From positions 1 through 64,000 of the forward strand of contig DBML01000001.1 in NCBI GenBank assembly GCA_002298915.1: a stretch of DNA of 64,000 nt, given 5' to 3'. Both the position numbers and the translations under genes were made by a program. The stretch comes from Clostridium sp. UBA699. Its GTDB lineage: Bacteria; Bacillota; Clostridia; Clostridiales; Clostridiaceae. Positions 43,261-52,437 of this stretch are shown here, piece after piece; positions within the stretch are counted from its first letter, which is position 1; every line of letters starts with the position of its first letter. The notes beneath the pieces were generated by a model. The model saw nothing but the letters and a program-made list of their open reading frames with translations, was not told the DNA's origin and searched no databases.

Positions 43261-43641
43261 ATGGAAAAGAAAGTAGTAAGCACACCGAAAGCACCGGCAG
43301 CAATAGGCCCATATTCACAGGCTATAATCGCAGGAGGCTTCCTCTTCACATCAGGACAGGTTCCTTTCGTGCCAGAAACAGGAGAGCTTGTAACAAGCGA
43401 TATAACAGCAGCAGCTGAAAGAGTATTCCAGAACCTTAAGGCTATACTTGATGAAGCAGGAACAAGCTTCGACAAGGTTGTAAAGACAACTTGCTTCCTT
43501 GCTGACATGAACGACTTCGCAGCTGTAAACGCAGTCTACACGAAGTACTTCACAAAGGACATGCCTGCAAGATCAGCAGTGCAGGTTGCAAAGCTTCCTA
43601 AGGATGCTTTGGTAGAAATAGAATTAATAGCTGCACTATAA
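43261..43641 (+). CDS. ridA: RidA family enamine/imine deaminase
   Basis: A 126-residue protein: TPKAPAAIGPYSQAIIAGGFLFTSGQVPF, then FQNLKAILDEAGTSFDKVVKTTCFLADMNDFAAVNAVYTKYF and the active-site PARSAVQVAKLPKDALVEIELIAAL. RidA hydrolyses reactive enamines made by PLP enzymes. AGGAGGG precedes ATG 43261. Strong bias to GCA, ACA and GTA codons, unlike neighbours, suggests high expression. It occupies the place where rsfS often follows the LCP gene. Confidence 0.96.
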   Translation: MEKKVVSTPKAPAAIGPYSQAIIAGGFLFTSGQVPFVPETGELVTSDITAAAERVFQNLKAILDEAGTSFDKVVKTTCFLADMNDFAAVNAVYTKYFTKDMPARSAVQVAKLPKDALVEIELIAAL

Positions 43642-43710
43642 TCTGCAGACAGAAAATGAGGAGTCTTAAGGCTCTTCATTTTTTATTAATCTTGGAATGG
43701 GGATAAAGCA

Positions 43711-44622
43711 TTGAACAAAGTAACTTTGATTGTGGATGAAAAGGACAAAGGCAGGAAGCTCAGGGACTACCTCAAGAACGAGGCGGAGTTCTCCAGCAGG
43801 CTCATCAGGGGTGCTGCAAGGGACGGCAGGATAAGCGTCAACGGCAAGGTTGTAACCCTAAGGTACATGGTGATGCCAGGGGACAGGATAGAGTTCGACG
43901 TGTCCAAGCAGGAAAGCCAGGACATAGAACCGGAAAACATACCTCTGGATATAGTCTACGAGGATGCCGACATAATAGTTGTAAACAAAAGGCCTTTCAT
44001 GGTGGTGCACCCGACGAAGAGCTACCAGTCGGGAACCCTTGCCAACGGGCTCCTCTACTACTTCCAGGAGAAGGGTGAGGATTGCATAGTGAGGCTCGTC
44101 AGCAGGCTTGACATGAACACCTCGGGCCTCATACTCGTGGCAAAGAACCAGTTCGCCCACATGGCGCTGGCGAGAGACATGCACAGGGAAGGGTTCGAGA
44201 AGATATACTACGCCATCGTCCACGGCAACATGGAGAATAGCCAGGGCGTCATAGACGAACCAATATACAAGCCAGACGAGGCAGGTATCAAGAGGGTGAT
44301 CGACGAGAAGGGACAGAGGAGCGTGACGCACTACAGGGTGCTGGAGAGCTGCCGGGAAGGTGATCTGGTCGAGCTCGAGCTCGAGACCGGAAGGACACAC
44401 CAGATAAGGGTCCACCTCGCTCATACGGGGCATCCGCTATTCGGCGACTCGCTTTATCACGGTGAGGAGTTCGGGAACAAAGACGAGGAATACATAGGAA
44501 GGCAGGCGCTACACGCCTGCAGGCTGAAATTCCCTCACCCAAGGACGGGCGAGATGATGTCCCTGGAGGCTGGTATGCCGGAGGATATGGAAAAGCTTAT
44601 GGAGAAATTGAGAAGCCGATAA
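43711..44622 (+). CDS. RluA/RluD-family 23S rRNA pseudouridine synthase
   Basis: A 303-residue enzyme. An S4-like N-terminus (GRKLRDYLKNEAEFSSRLIRGAARDGRISVNGKVV) is followed by the synthase domain with catalytic aspartate in VSRLDMNTSGLILVAKN and the ELETGRTHQIRVHLAHTGHPLFGDSLY motif. It isomerises uridines in rRNA; the exact positions cannot be read from sequence. TTG 43711 has ATGGGGAT upstream. The stop lies inside the shared terminator. Confidence 0.92.
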   Translation: MNKVTLIVDEKDKGRKLRDYLKNEAEFSSRLIRGAARDGRISVNGKVVTLRYMVMPGDRIEFDVSKQESQDIEPENIPLDIVYEDADIIVVNKRPFMVVHPTKSYQSGTLANGLLYYFQEKGEDCIVRLVSRLDMNTSGLILVAKNQFAHMALARDMHREGFEKIYYAIVHGNMENSQGVIDEPIYKPDEAGIKRVIDEKGQRSVTHYRVLESCREGDLVELELETGRTHQIRVHLAHTGHPLFGDSLYHGEEFGNKDEEYIGRQALHACRLKFPHPRTGEMMSLEAGMPEDMEKLMEKLRSR

Positions 44623-44643
44623 CTTTGAAGTTATCGGCTTTTT
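44613..44643. terminator. Bidirectional terminator
   Basis: AAGCCGATAACTT-TG-AAGTTATCGGCTT then TTT. It is shared by the rluD-type gene (+) and the carboxypeptidase gene (-). Confidence 0.92.
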
Positions 44644-45899
44644 ATATCGTTGCATCTGCTTCGGTTCTTCATTATGACCTTCTTCTTGGCCCTTCGCCTG
44701 TTCTTCCTTCGCCTTGCCGAGGCTGCCATTATAAGCAGCAGGAGGATGATTACTCCGAACGCGCCGCCAACTGCAGGGAGGTAGCCGTTCTCGGTTATGA
44801 CGTTGATAAGGCTGTGGTCTGCTCCGCTGGTCAGCTTGATCGAGCCTATGACCGTTCCGTTCGCAACCACCTCGGCAGTCGCAAGCTCCTCGCCCTTCGA
44901 GAATATTTTCTTGCAGAGGTCCACATCTGCTAGCTTGAGCTCGTATTTTGGTTCGGATCCCGCTTCGGCATAGTAATAGAAGTTGTCGGATGCCATAAGG
45001 GGGATCGAGGTTTTGCCCGAGGTGTATGTGGTGACAAGGTCCCCCTTGGAATAGACGGTGACCTTTTCGAAGTTGTTGTAGCCGTAGTTGAAGAGGTTGA
45101 TCGCATCCTTGAAGAATGTCTTCTGCGTGTCATGCACCAGGGCAACCACTAGCCTTCGTCCGTCCTTCTCTGCTACTGAAACGTAGGAATGCTGGGACTG
45201 GATCGTGTAGCCTGTCTTTCCGCCTATGCAGTACTTGTAGTAGTAGGGCGAATACTGCTGTATTAGCTTGTTTTCGTTCCAGAGAGGCCTCTCAAGGGTG
45301 CTTTTGTTTGTGGCTCTTATCCTGAATGCAAGAGTGGTCGCTATTTCCTTGTATTCAGGATGCTTCGACAGCTCCGCCATAATCAGAGCCAGGTCCCCTG
45401 CAGAGGTCTTGTGGTTCTCGTTGTAGAGCCCGCTCGGGTTAACGAAGTTCGTGTTCTTGCAGCCGAGCTCCTTGGCCCTTTTGTTCATCATCGCTGCGAA
45501 TCCGTCGATCGAGCCGCCGATGTGCTCGGCAAGAGCTTCGGCGCAGTCGTTCGCAGAAGGGAGAAGCATGCCGTAAAGGAGTTCCTTTACCGTGAGCTGC
45601 TCGCCCTCGTATATGTAAATCTTGCTGCCGTCCGCGAGCGGCGGATTCTTGCCTACAGTGACTTCGTCGGTCAGCTTGCAGTTCTCCAGCGTGAGAAGGG
45701 CTGTCATGACCTTTGTTGTTGAAGCCGGCGGGTAAGCCGTATCTATATTTTTCGAATAGAGTATTTCACCGGTATCTGCATCCATCAGTATTGCGCTGTC
45801 TGCTGAAGGAGAAGGTGCTGCGGATGCTGCGCTTGCTTTGAATGAGGGGATAGTCAATGCTATTGTCAGTGCTAGTAAAAATGCTGTGATTCTCTTCAT
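44631..45899 (-). CDS. D-alanyl-D-alanine carboxypeptidase
   Basis: A 422-residue low-molecular-weight PBP. A signal peptide (KRITAFLLALTIALTIPSFKASA) is followed by the serine peptidase motifs PASTTKVMTALL (SxxK), PSANDCAEAL (SxN) and GGKTGYT (KTG), then a C-terminal domain and a terminal membrane helix near residues 380-400 with a very basic cytosolic tail. It trims the terminal D-Ala from peptidoglycan stem peptides. GGAGGT before ATG 45899 fixes the start. The C-terminal transmembrane helix replaces the usual amphipathic anchor. Confidence 0.92.
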   Translation of the reverse strand: MKRITAFLLALTIALTIPSFKASAASAAPSPSADSAILMDADTGEILYSKNIDTAYPPASTTKVMTALLTLENCKLTDEVTVGKNPPLADGSKIYIYEGEQLTVKELLYGMLLPSANDCAEALAEHIGGSIDGFAAMMNKRAKELGCKNTNFVNPSGLYNENHKTSAGDLALIMAELSKHPEYKEIATTLAFRIRATNKSTLERPLWNENKLIQQYSPYYYKYCIGGKTGYTIQSQHSYVSVAEKDGRRLVVALVHDTQKTFFKDAINLFNYGYNNFEKVTVYSKGDLVTTYTSGKTSIPLMASDNFYYYAEAGSEPKYELKLADVDLCKKIFSKGEELATAEVVANGTVIGSIKLTSGADHSLINVITENGYLPAVGGAFGVIILLLLIMAASARRRKNRRRAKKKVIMKNRSRCNDIKSR

Positions 45900-46015
45900 G
45901 ATTACCTCCATTTAATCTACTCAAAGTCAATTATAGCAAAAAATCCACACCCGTGCGACTTAAATTTGCGTTTAATGGCAATAATTTAGGGATAAAGGAG
46001 TTTGGAGGTATCGTT

Positions 46016-46597
46016 ATGAAGTGGAAAAAGAAATTGGTGGGTTCGATGGTTATATTTGCGGTGTTTGCTTTCTGCCTCGCTGTAGGATACTTCACGACAA
46101 GGCCAGCAGAAAACGTCGGGGAGGACGAGATATTCGCAGCGGAGCCTGCCGCCGTGAGCCAGGAGGTCAAGACGATAACGGTGTACGTGAACGGAGAGGT
46201 GGTAAGGCCCGGCGTTTATACCCTTGCGGAGGGTAGCAGGATAAAGGACGCTGTTGAGGCATCGGGAGGGTTTGCGGCTTCAGCGGATACGAGGAGGGTG
46301 AACCTGGCGAAGAAGCTCAGGGATGAGGACTACGTCTTCATAGATTCGCAGGGAGCTTCGCAGGGCTCGGGTGCAGTTTCCCAGGGTGGGACTGGCAGTG
46401 ACGGAATCATAAACATAAACACCGCGACGAAGGAGGAGCTCATGAGCCTTCCCGGAGTGGGTGAGGTAACCGCACAGAAGATCATAGACTACAGGGAGAA
46501 GAACGGCGACTTCGGCAAGGTGGAGGACCTCACAAAGGTAGACAGGATAGGGGAGAAGACGCTGGCCAAGTTCAAGGACAAGATTGAAGCAAGGTAA
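46016..46597 (+). CDS. comEA: ComEA-type DNA-binding protein
   Basis: A 193-residue protein: a membrane anchor (residues 7-26), an SLBB domain (TVYVNGEVVRPGVYTLAEGSRIKDAVEASGGF), a Ser/Gly-rich linker and a C-terminal helix-hairpin-helix pair (NINTATKEELMSLPGVGEVTAQKIIDYREKNGDFGKVEDLTKVDRIGEKTL). It binds incoming DNA outside the membrane. GGAGGTATCGTT precedes ATG 46016. comEB/comEC are not adjacent, and its end carries the selD promoter. Confidence 0.93.
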   Translation: MKWKKKLVGSMVIFAVFAFCLAVGYFTTRPAENVGEDEIFAAEPAAVSQEVKTITVYVNGEVVRPGVYTLAEGSRIKDAVEASGGFAASADTRRVNLAKKLRDEDYVFIDSQGASQGSGAVSQGGTGSDGIININTATKEELMSLPGVGEVTAQKIIDYREKNGDFGKVEDLTKVDRIGEKTLAKFKDKIEAR

Positions 46598-46612
46598 GCT
46601 TTGGTATATAAT
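46584..46612 (+). promoter_or_regulatory. SigA promoter of selDAB
   Basis: TTGAAG at 46584-46589 and TATAAT at 46607-46612, 17-base spacer, overlapping the end of comEA. Confidence 0.75.
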
Positions 46613-46649
46613 GATAGTGTTACTTTTTAGACGAAATGGGGGAACAGAT

Positions 46650-47678
46650 ATGGCAAAGAGACTTACAGAGCTCTCGAGAACATCGGGATGAGCTGCAAAA
46701 ATAGGGCCGGAGACCCTTTCAAAGATATTGGACAAGCTGCCAAAAATGAATGACGAGAACCTGCTTGTCGGGATAGAGACATCGGACGACGCAGCAGTAT
46801 ACAAGATAAACGAGGATACCGCGATTATCCAGACGCTGGACTTCTTCACGCCTGTCGTGGACGACCCGTACACCTTCGGGCAGATAGCCGCAGCCAATTC
46901 CCTGAGCGACATATACGCTATGGGAGGGAAGCCTACCGTTGCGATGAACATAGTCTGCTTCCCAAACTGCCTGCCGATCGAGGTGCTTGGCGAGATACTG
47001 AAGGGCGGGGCTGACAAGGTGCTGGAGGCCGGCGCGGTGGTGGTAGGCGGGCATTCGGTTCAGGACGAGGAGCCTAAGTTCGGGCTCTCGGTAATGGGCA
47101 TGGTGCACCCTGAAAAGGTGCTTAAGAACCATGGCTGCAGGCCGGGTGACGTTGCGATCATAACGAAGCCTTTGGGCACAGGAATAATAAACACTGCTAT
47201 TAAAGGAGAGGTGGCGTCGAGGGAAGCCTACGAAACAGCCGTAAAGGTGATGACGACCCTCAACAAATACGCCGGCGAGATAGTAGCCAGGCACGAAATA
47301 AGCGCCTGCACGGACATAACGGGCTTCGGCCTGATGGGTCATGCCTACGAGATGGCCAGCGCATCGGATGTCACGATAAAGCTTTTCAAGGACAAGCTGC
47401 CTTGCATCAAGGAGTCCAGGGAATATGCCGAGATGGGCCTGGTGCCTGAGGGCTCCTACAACAACAGGGCATACCTTGAAGGGAAATACGAGCTCGTAAG
47501 CGTAGAGGATTGGCAGGCCGACATCCTCTTCGACCCGCAGACCTCTGGAGGGCTGCTGGTAACCTGCAGTCCGGAGGAGTCCGTGAAGCTGCTGGAGGAG
47601 CTAAACAGGCTTGAGCTCAAATCCTCTGTCATAGGAAGGGCAGAGAAGTATTCAGGAAAACACATTATCGTAAGTTAG
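46650..47678 (+). CDS. selD: Selenide, water dikinase, itself a selenoprotein
   Basis: A 342-residue enzyme making selenophosphate from selenide and ATP. ATG 46650 (GGGGGAAC upstream) opens MAKRLTELSRTSG, then an in-frame TGA at 46689-46691 read as selenocysteine 14, then AAKIGPET with Lys17. Sec-x-x-Lys matches the catalytic Cys17/Lys20 pair of E. coli SelD. The rest is canonical (SDDAAVYKINEDTAIIQTLDFFTPVVDDPYTFGQIAAANSLSDIYAMGG). An automatic caller would wrongly start at a later codon. selA follows after 14 bases. Confidence 0.96.
46689..46722 (+). promoter_or_regulatory. UGA codon with bacterial SECIS hairpin in selD
   Basis: The TGA is followed after 11 bases by a hairpin, AGGG-CCGGAGA-CCCT at 46703-46717, extendable to AAATAGGG/CCCTTT. 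The apical loop exposes GG, as SelB-bound SECIS loops usually do. Confidence 0.75.
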
Positions 47679-47692
47679 GAGCGAAGTTGCTA

Positions 47693-49096
47693 ATGGACAA
47701 GAGTGAATTGTTAAGGAAATTGCCTAAGATAGATGAGCTGCTCAAGGAGGAGACGGTGGACAGCTACATTCAGAGCTCCATAAGGGCAGAGGTCATATCC
47801 GTCCTCAGGGAGACCATAGACGGGCTCAGGGGAGACATTCTCGAGGGGAGGACGGTGTCCCTGGAGAAGGAGGACCTCATGGAGAGGTTCGTAAGGAACA
47901 TGGAGGAGAAGAAGAAGCCCAAGCTGAGGAAGGTGATAAACGCGACTGGCGTCGTCATCCACACCAATCTTGGAAGGTCCCTTCTAAACGAGGAGGCCGT
48001 CAGATGCGTGGCCGACATATCCATGAACTACAACAACCTGGAGTACGACATAAAAGCAGGGAAAAGGGGATCAAGATACAGCCACGTCGAAGAGATCATA
48101 ACTAAGGTGACGGGCGCGGAGGCTGCGATGGTGGTCAACAACAACGCGGCTGCAGTTATGCTGGTACTTAACACCCTTTGCAGGGGAAAGGAAGCCATCG
48201 TTTCCAGGGGGCAGCTCGTGGAGATAGGAGGCTCATTCAGGGTGCCCGACGTTATGGCCTTCAGCGGCGCGAAGCTCGTGGAGGTAGGCACGACCAACAG
48301 GACGCACCTTTACGACTACGAGAACAACATAAACGAGAACACAGGCGTGCTCCTCAAGGTGCACACATCGAACTTCAAGATATTGGGCTTCACCGAGGAG
48401 GTTTCCGTTGAGGAGCTCGTGGAGCTGGCAAAGGGTCATGACCTGCCAGTCTACGAGGACATCGGAAGCGGAACCCTAGTCGATTTTCAGAAGTACGGCT
48501 TTACCTACGAGCCTACAGTTCAGGAGAGCCTGAGGAAGGGCGCTGACGTCGTTTCCTTCAGCGGCGACAAGATGCTCGGCGGACCGCAGGCCGGAATCAT
48601 CGTGGGCAAGAAGAAGTACATCGACAGGATGAAGAAGAACCAGCTCACGAGGGCTCTCAGGATTGACAAGATGACGCTGGCAGCTCTTGAGGGAACACTG
48701 AGGCTTTACCAGGATGAGAAGACTGCAGTGGAGAAGATACCTACTCTTAACATGATTCTTAGCAGAAAGGAAGCCCACCTCTCCAGGGCCGAGAAGCTTT
48801 CAGAGAAGCTCAGGGCTGCTGCGGACGGCTTCTCCTTCGAGATAGGGGAGGACCATTCAATGGTCGGCGGAGGCTCCATGCCAGAGGAAAGGATACCGAC
48901 ATACGTTATAAAAGCGAAATCGGAGAAGCTGGGTCCTGACATGGTTGAGAAGAAGCTCAGGCTTTACGACACCGCTATAATAGTCAGGGTAAGCAACGAC
49001 GAGGTCATAATGGACCTGAGGACAATCTTTGACAGGGATTTTGACATCATCGCGGATGCCTTCGGGGCGATAGCAGCAGATATTGAGGTGAAGTAG
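47693..49096 (+). CDS. selA: L-seryl-tRNA(Sec) selenium transferase
   Basis: A 467-residue PLP enzyme turning seryl-tRNA(Sec) into selenocysteyl-tRNA(Sec) with selenophosphate. N-terminal LLRKLPKIDELL, VINATGVVIHTNLGRSLL, the PLP pocket and SFSGDKMLGGPQAGIIVGKK with the PLP lysine at residue 293. TAGGAGCG precedes; TTG 47687 is a possible alternative start. It lies between selD and selB with 1-base spacing to the latter. Confidence 0.96.
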   Translation: MDKSELLRKLPKIDELLKEETVDSYIQSSIRAEVISVLRETIDGLRGDILEGRTVSLEKEDLMERFVRNMEEKKKPKLRKVINATGVVIHTNLGRSLLNEEAVRCVADISMNYNNLEYDIKAGKRGSRYSHVEEIITKVTGAEAAMVVNNNAAAVMLVLNTLCRGKEAIVSRGQLVEIGGSFRVPDVMAFSGAKLVEVGTTNRTHLYDYENNINENTGVLLKVHTSNFKILGFTEEVSVEELVELAKGHDLPVYEDIGSGTLVDFQKYGFTYEPTVQESLRKGADVVSFSGDKMLGGPQAGIIVGKKKYIDRMKKNQLTRALRIDKMTLAALEGTLRLYQDEKTAVEKIPTLNMILSRKEAHLSRAEKLSEKLRAAADGFSFEIGEDHSMVGGGSMPEERIPTYVIKAKSEKLGPDMVEKKLRLYDTAIIVRVSNDEVIMDLRTIFDRDFDIIADAFGAIAADIEVK

Positions 49097-49097
49097 C

Positions 49098-51005
49098 ATG
49101 AAGCACATTATTATCGGAACAGCGGGTCACATAGACCATGGAAAGACGAGCCTTATCAAGGCTTTGACAGGAAGAGAGACCGACACCTTAAAGGAGGAGA
49201 AGGACAGGGGTATTTCGATAAACCTGGGCTTCACCTTCTTCGACCTGCCGTCGGGAAGAAGGGCTGGAATAATAGACGTTCCGGGCCACGAGAAGTTCGT
49301 CAAGAACATGCTTGCAGGAGTTAGCGGGGTTGATCTGGTGCTCCTGGTCATCGCGGCCGATGAAGGCATAATGCCGCAGACAAGGGAGCACTTCGAGATA
49401 CTGCAGCTCCTGAACGTGAAGAGAGGGATAATAGTCCTCACCAAGTCTGATATGGTCGACAGCGAATGGCTGGAGATGGTAAAAGAGGAAGTCAAGGAGG
49501 AGTTCAAGGGCACCTTCCTTGAGAAAGCGCCGATACATGCCGTATCCTCAAAGACTAAGGAGGGCCTTGGCGACCTTATAAAGGACATAGACATCCTCAC
49601 AGGCGAGATAGACACGAAGGATGTGGGAGGCCACTTCAGGCTCCCTGTCGACAGGGTTTTCTCAATCAGCGGATTCGGAACCGTAATAACCGGCACGGTT
49701 ATCAGCGGGATGATAGAGGAAGGACAGTGGGTCGAAATCTACCCGTCCAAGGTTAAGGCAAAGGTGAGGGGAATCGAGGTCCACGACAGCCATGTGAAGA
49801 TTGCCGAGGCAGGTCAGAGGACCGCTATAAACCTCTCCAACGTCAAGACATCAGACGTGAGGAGGGGTGACGTGGTCGCCAGCGAGGACATCATGGAGCC
49901 TTCGCTAATGGTGGACTGCAGCCTCTACTACCTCAAAAGTGCGCCAAAGCCCCTTGAAAACAGGCAGAGGGTTAGGCTCTACCACGGCACCAGCGAGATA
50001 CTCTGCAGGGTGGTCATCATAGACAAGGAGGAGGTTCAGCCTGGAGAGCACGCATACGTACAGCTCAGGCTTGAGAAGCCGCTCACCGCTCAGAGGAACG
50101 ATAGGTTCGTAATAAGGAACTACTCTCCTATGTTCACCATAGGCGGAGGCGCGATAATCGAGCCTCTAGCGAAAAAGGCTAAGAGGTTCGACCAGGACTA
50201 CATCGAGGAGCTCAAGATAAAGGAAAGCGGCGAGACGGGCAGCATACTGGAAAACACAGTCAAGAACCTCAGCGGAGAGTTCCCCAAGGCTGCGGACATA
50301 CTCAAGGCCCTCGGCAAGAACGAGGAAGGCCTCGAGGAGAAGCTGGACAAGCTGGCTGAGGAGGGCAGGATAATAAAGCTTTCTGGGATGGACAAGCCAG
50401 TGTACATCCACTCCGACTTCGTGAAGAAGAAGATCGAGGCGATGCAGGATATTCTGGACAAGTACCACAGGGAGAACCCTTTAAGGTGGGGCGTCTCCAA
50501 GGAGGAGATGAAGAACAAGGTCTTCGGCAAGGCGCTCAAGCAGAAGCTTTACGACGAGCTCCTTCTCATACTGGAGGAAAGGCACAGGATAAAACTCCAC
50601 GGCAAGTTCATAGCCCTCTACGGCTTCGAGATAGCCTACTCGGAGCAGCAGCTTCAGATGAAGGACAGCATAATGAAGCTGCTTGGGGAGAACGAGTTCG
50701 CGCCTCCTAGGTACACTGACATGGAAGCCAGGGAGAAGGTGCCTAAGGAATTCAAGATGGTCTTCGAATCTCTGCTCGACGAAGGAGTCATCGTTAAGAT
50801 TAACGAGGAATGCTACTTGCTGAAGGAAGCCTACGAGAAGTCAAAGGAGATGACCGCGCAGTACATCAGGGACAACGGCAGCATAAACGTTGCTCAGCTC
50901 AGGGACCTCCTGGACACAAGCAGGAAGTACTCGCTGGCCATAATGGAGCACTTCGACTCGATCAAGCTGACAAAGAGGGTGGGCGACGACAGGGTCCTTT
51001 TCTAG
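49098..51005 (+). CDS. selB: Selenocysteine-specific elongation factor
   Basis: A 635-residue factor delivering Sec-tRNA to UGA codons. G domain motifs GTAGHIDHGKTSLIKALTG, GIIDVPGHEKFVKNM and VLTKSDMVD, then EF-Tu-like domains 2 and 3, then C-terminal winged-helix domains (residues about 380-635) that bind the SECIS hairpin. Length is normal. It starts one base after the selA stop (GAGGTGAAG site). selC follows with its own promoter. Confidence 0.96.
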   Translation: MKHIIIGTAGHIDHGKTSLIKALTGRETDTLKEEKDRGISINLGFTFFDLPSGRRAGIIDVPGHEKFVKNMLAGVSGVDLVLLVIAADEGIMPQTREHFEILQLLNVKRGIIVLTKSDMVDSEWLEMVKEEVKEEFKGTFLEKAPIHAVSSKTKEGLGDLIKDIDILTGEIDTKDVGGHFRLPVDRVFSISGFGTVITGTVISGMIEEGQWVEIYPSKVKAKVRGIEVHDSHVKIAEAGQRTAINLSNVKTSDVRRGDVVASEDIMEPSLMVDCSLYYLKSAPKPLENRQRVRLYHGTSEILCRVVIIDKEEVQPGEHAYVQLRLEKPLTAQRNDRFVIRNYSPMFTIGGGAIIEPLAKKAKRFDQDYIEELKIKESGETGSILENTVKNLSGEFPKAADILKALGKNEEGLEEKLDKLAEEGRIIKLSGMDKPVYIHSDFVKKKIEAMQDILDKYHRENPLRWGVSKEEMKNKVFGKALKQKLYDELLLILEERHRIKLHGKFIALYGFEIAYSEQQLQMKDSIMKLLGENEFAPPRYTDMEAREKVPKEFKMVFESLLDEGVIVKINEECYLLKEAYEKSKEMTAQYIRDNGSINVAQLRDLLDTSRKYSLAIMEHFDSIKLTKRVGDDRVLF

Positions 51006-51032
51006 AGTATATTCCGTTTCGTGATAACACGA

Positions 51033-51061
51033 TTGACAACTATTACTAAATGTTGTATTAT
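51033..51061 (+). promoter_or_regulatory. SigA promoter of selC
   Basis: TTGACA at 51033-51038 and TATTAT at 51056-51061, 17-base spacer, 16 bases before the tRNA. Confidence 0.85.
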
Positions 51062-51077
51062 AGACAAGGAATATCAA

Positions 51078-51174
51078 GGGAGTAGATAAGTGCTGGTGTG
51101 CTTGCCAGTCTTCAAAACTGTGTTGCCGTGCTAAGACCACGGTTGGTGGGTTCGATTCCCACATACTCCCGCCA
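51078..51174 (+). tRNA. selC: tRNA-Sec (anticodon UCA)
   Basis: A 97-base tRNA. GGGAGTA at 51078 pairs with TACTCCC at 51164-51170, then discriminator G and an encoded CCA. The extended D stem, CAGT-CTTCAAA-ACTG anticodon arm with TCA, a long variable arm (TGCCGTGCTAAGACCACGG) and the GGTTCGATTCC T-loop are all typical of bacterial tRNA-Sec. Confidence 0.97.
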
Positions 51175-51188
51175 AATTAGATATATCA

Positions 51189-51229
51189 AGGTGTTTAGCT
51201 GTTTTGATAAACGGTTAAGCGCCTTTTTT
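51189..51229 (+). terminator. Intrinsic terminator after selC
   Basis: AGGTGTTTA pairs with TTAAGCGCCT, followed by six T. The roughly 190 bases from here to the next gene hold only a promoter (see next entry). Confidence 0.75.
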
Positions 51230-51327
51230 CATTGTGTGAAAGAAATATATGCAGTTAGCTAAGAACTCAAGCTGAGTTTGCCTTGTTTACGTTGGTTTCG
51301 ACCAGTTTCGTGATGATTCATAATATA

Positions 51328-51357
51328 TTGGAAAGTTGTCGGAATATTATGTATAAT
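51328..51357 (+). promoter_or_regulatory. Promoter before small membrane protein
   Basis: TTGGAA at 51328-51333 and TATAAT at 51352-51357, 18-base spacer. Confidence 0.55.
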
Positions 51358-51416
51358 TATAGTGATGGGACCGTAATATTTTTGTGCATTCGCTCTATAA
51401 ACAAAGGGGGTAGAGT

Positions 51417-51569
51417 ATGTATAAAATGCATTTTCGGAGGTTAAATGATTTCTTGGGTAGAAGGCCTGGCTGCGGATGCCTCATGACGTTATTGTTTGCA
51501 ATTTTCCTTATATTTTTGGTATTGTTTATACTATTAATGTACATAGGATATACATTGCCTTATAAATAA
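51417..51569 (+). CDS. 50-residue membrane protein
   Basis: A short gene with an excellent AAAGGGGGTAGAG site before ATG 51417. The product has a basic N-terminus (MHFRRLNDFLGRRPGCGC), then one long hydrophobic helix (residues 22-46) and the end GYTLPYK. The CGC motif just before the membrane could be acylated or bind metal. Own promoter; deoD follows 58 bases later. Not a known family to me; it could be a regulatory or stress mini-protein. Confidence 0.55.
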   Translation: MYKMHFRRLNDFLGRRPGCGCLMTLLFAIFLIFLVLFILLMYIGYTLPYK

Positions 51570-51627
51570 TGTGTGTAGCGATGTATCAATTATTAATAAA
51601 AAATATGAAATTTAGAGGTGGAAAAAA

Positions 51628-52335
51628 ATGAGCCTGCATATTAATGCTAAAGAAGGCCAGATAGCGGAAAGTATACTACTGCCTGGTGATCCGCTTAGGG
51701 CAAAGTTCATTGCTGAGAACTTTTTGCAAGAGGTGATTTGCTATAATGAAGTGAGGGGCATGTACGGATTCACCGGAACATACAAAGGGAAGAGGGTTTC
51801 TGTTCAGGGTACCGGCATGGGTATGCCATCAATATCGATTTATGCAAATGAACTTATACAAAGCTATGGTGTAAAGAACTTGATAAGGGTTGGAACCTGC
51901 GGCGCGTATCAGGAGGAAATAAAAATCAAAGACTTGGTTATTGCAATGTCTGCGTCTACGGATTCCAATATCAACAACTTAAGATTCAGGGGTTCAAACT
52001 TTGCGCCAACAGCAAGCTTCAAACTCTTGAAGAAATCCTATGACGTTGCGTTGGAGAAAGGCCTTCAGCCTAAAGTAGGCAATGTATTCAGTTCTGATAC
52101 TTTCTACGATGATGATCCTGATGCATGGAGGTTATGGGCTAAATTCGGCTGTTTGGCAGTTGAAATGGAAGCAGCCGCGTTGTATACAATTGCGGCGAAA
52201 TTCGGCGTGGACGCATTGGCAATATTGACTGTCAGCGATCATTTCATTTCCAGGGAAGTCACAACATCTGCTGAAAGGGAAAAAACTTTTACAAAAATGA
52301 TTGAAGTTGCACTCGATACAATTTATCAGCTTTGA
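51628..52335 (+). CDS. deoD: Purine-nucleoside phosphorylase (DeoD type)
   Basis: A 235-residue hexameric-type PNP: HINAKEGQIAESILLPGDPLRAKFIAE, the RVGTCGAYQEEIKIKDLVIA phosphate site and LAVEMEAAALYTIAAKFGVDALAILTVSDH with active-site Glu and Asp. It cleaves purine (deoxy)nucleosides with phosphate for salvage. GAGGTGG precedes ATG 51628. Codon use is more A/T-rich than in the sel genes. Confidence 0.95.
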   Translation: MSLHINAKEGQIAESILLPGDPLRAKFIAENFLQEVICYNEVRGMYGFTGTYKGKRVSVQGTGMGMPSISIYANELIQSYGVKNLIRVGTCGAYQEEIKIKDLVIAMSASTDSNINNLRFRGSNFAPTASFKLLKKSYDVALEKGLQPKVGNVFSSDTFYDDDPDAWRLWAKFGCLAVEMEAAALYTIAAKFGVDALAILTVSDHFISREVTTSAEREKTFTKMIEVALDTIYQL

Positions 52336-52437
52336 AAAGAGCAAACTTTTTATTATCAATTCTTTGCAGGAAAGCTAGATTTGGTATGGAATAATGAAAA
52401 TATGTCAATAATTATTATTAGAAAGGTGGTTTTTTAC

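Noticed and set aside
46728..47678. SelD starting at a TTG after the UGA (316 residues)
   Set aside because: That start lacks the catalytic Sec/Lys segment; the frame continues upstream through one TGA to a well-placed ATG at 46650 with a SECIS hairpin.
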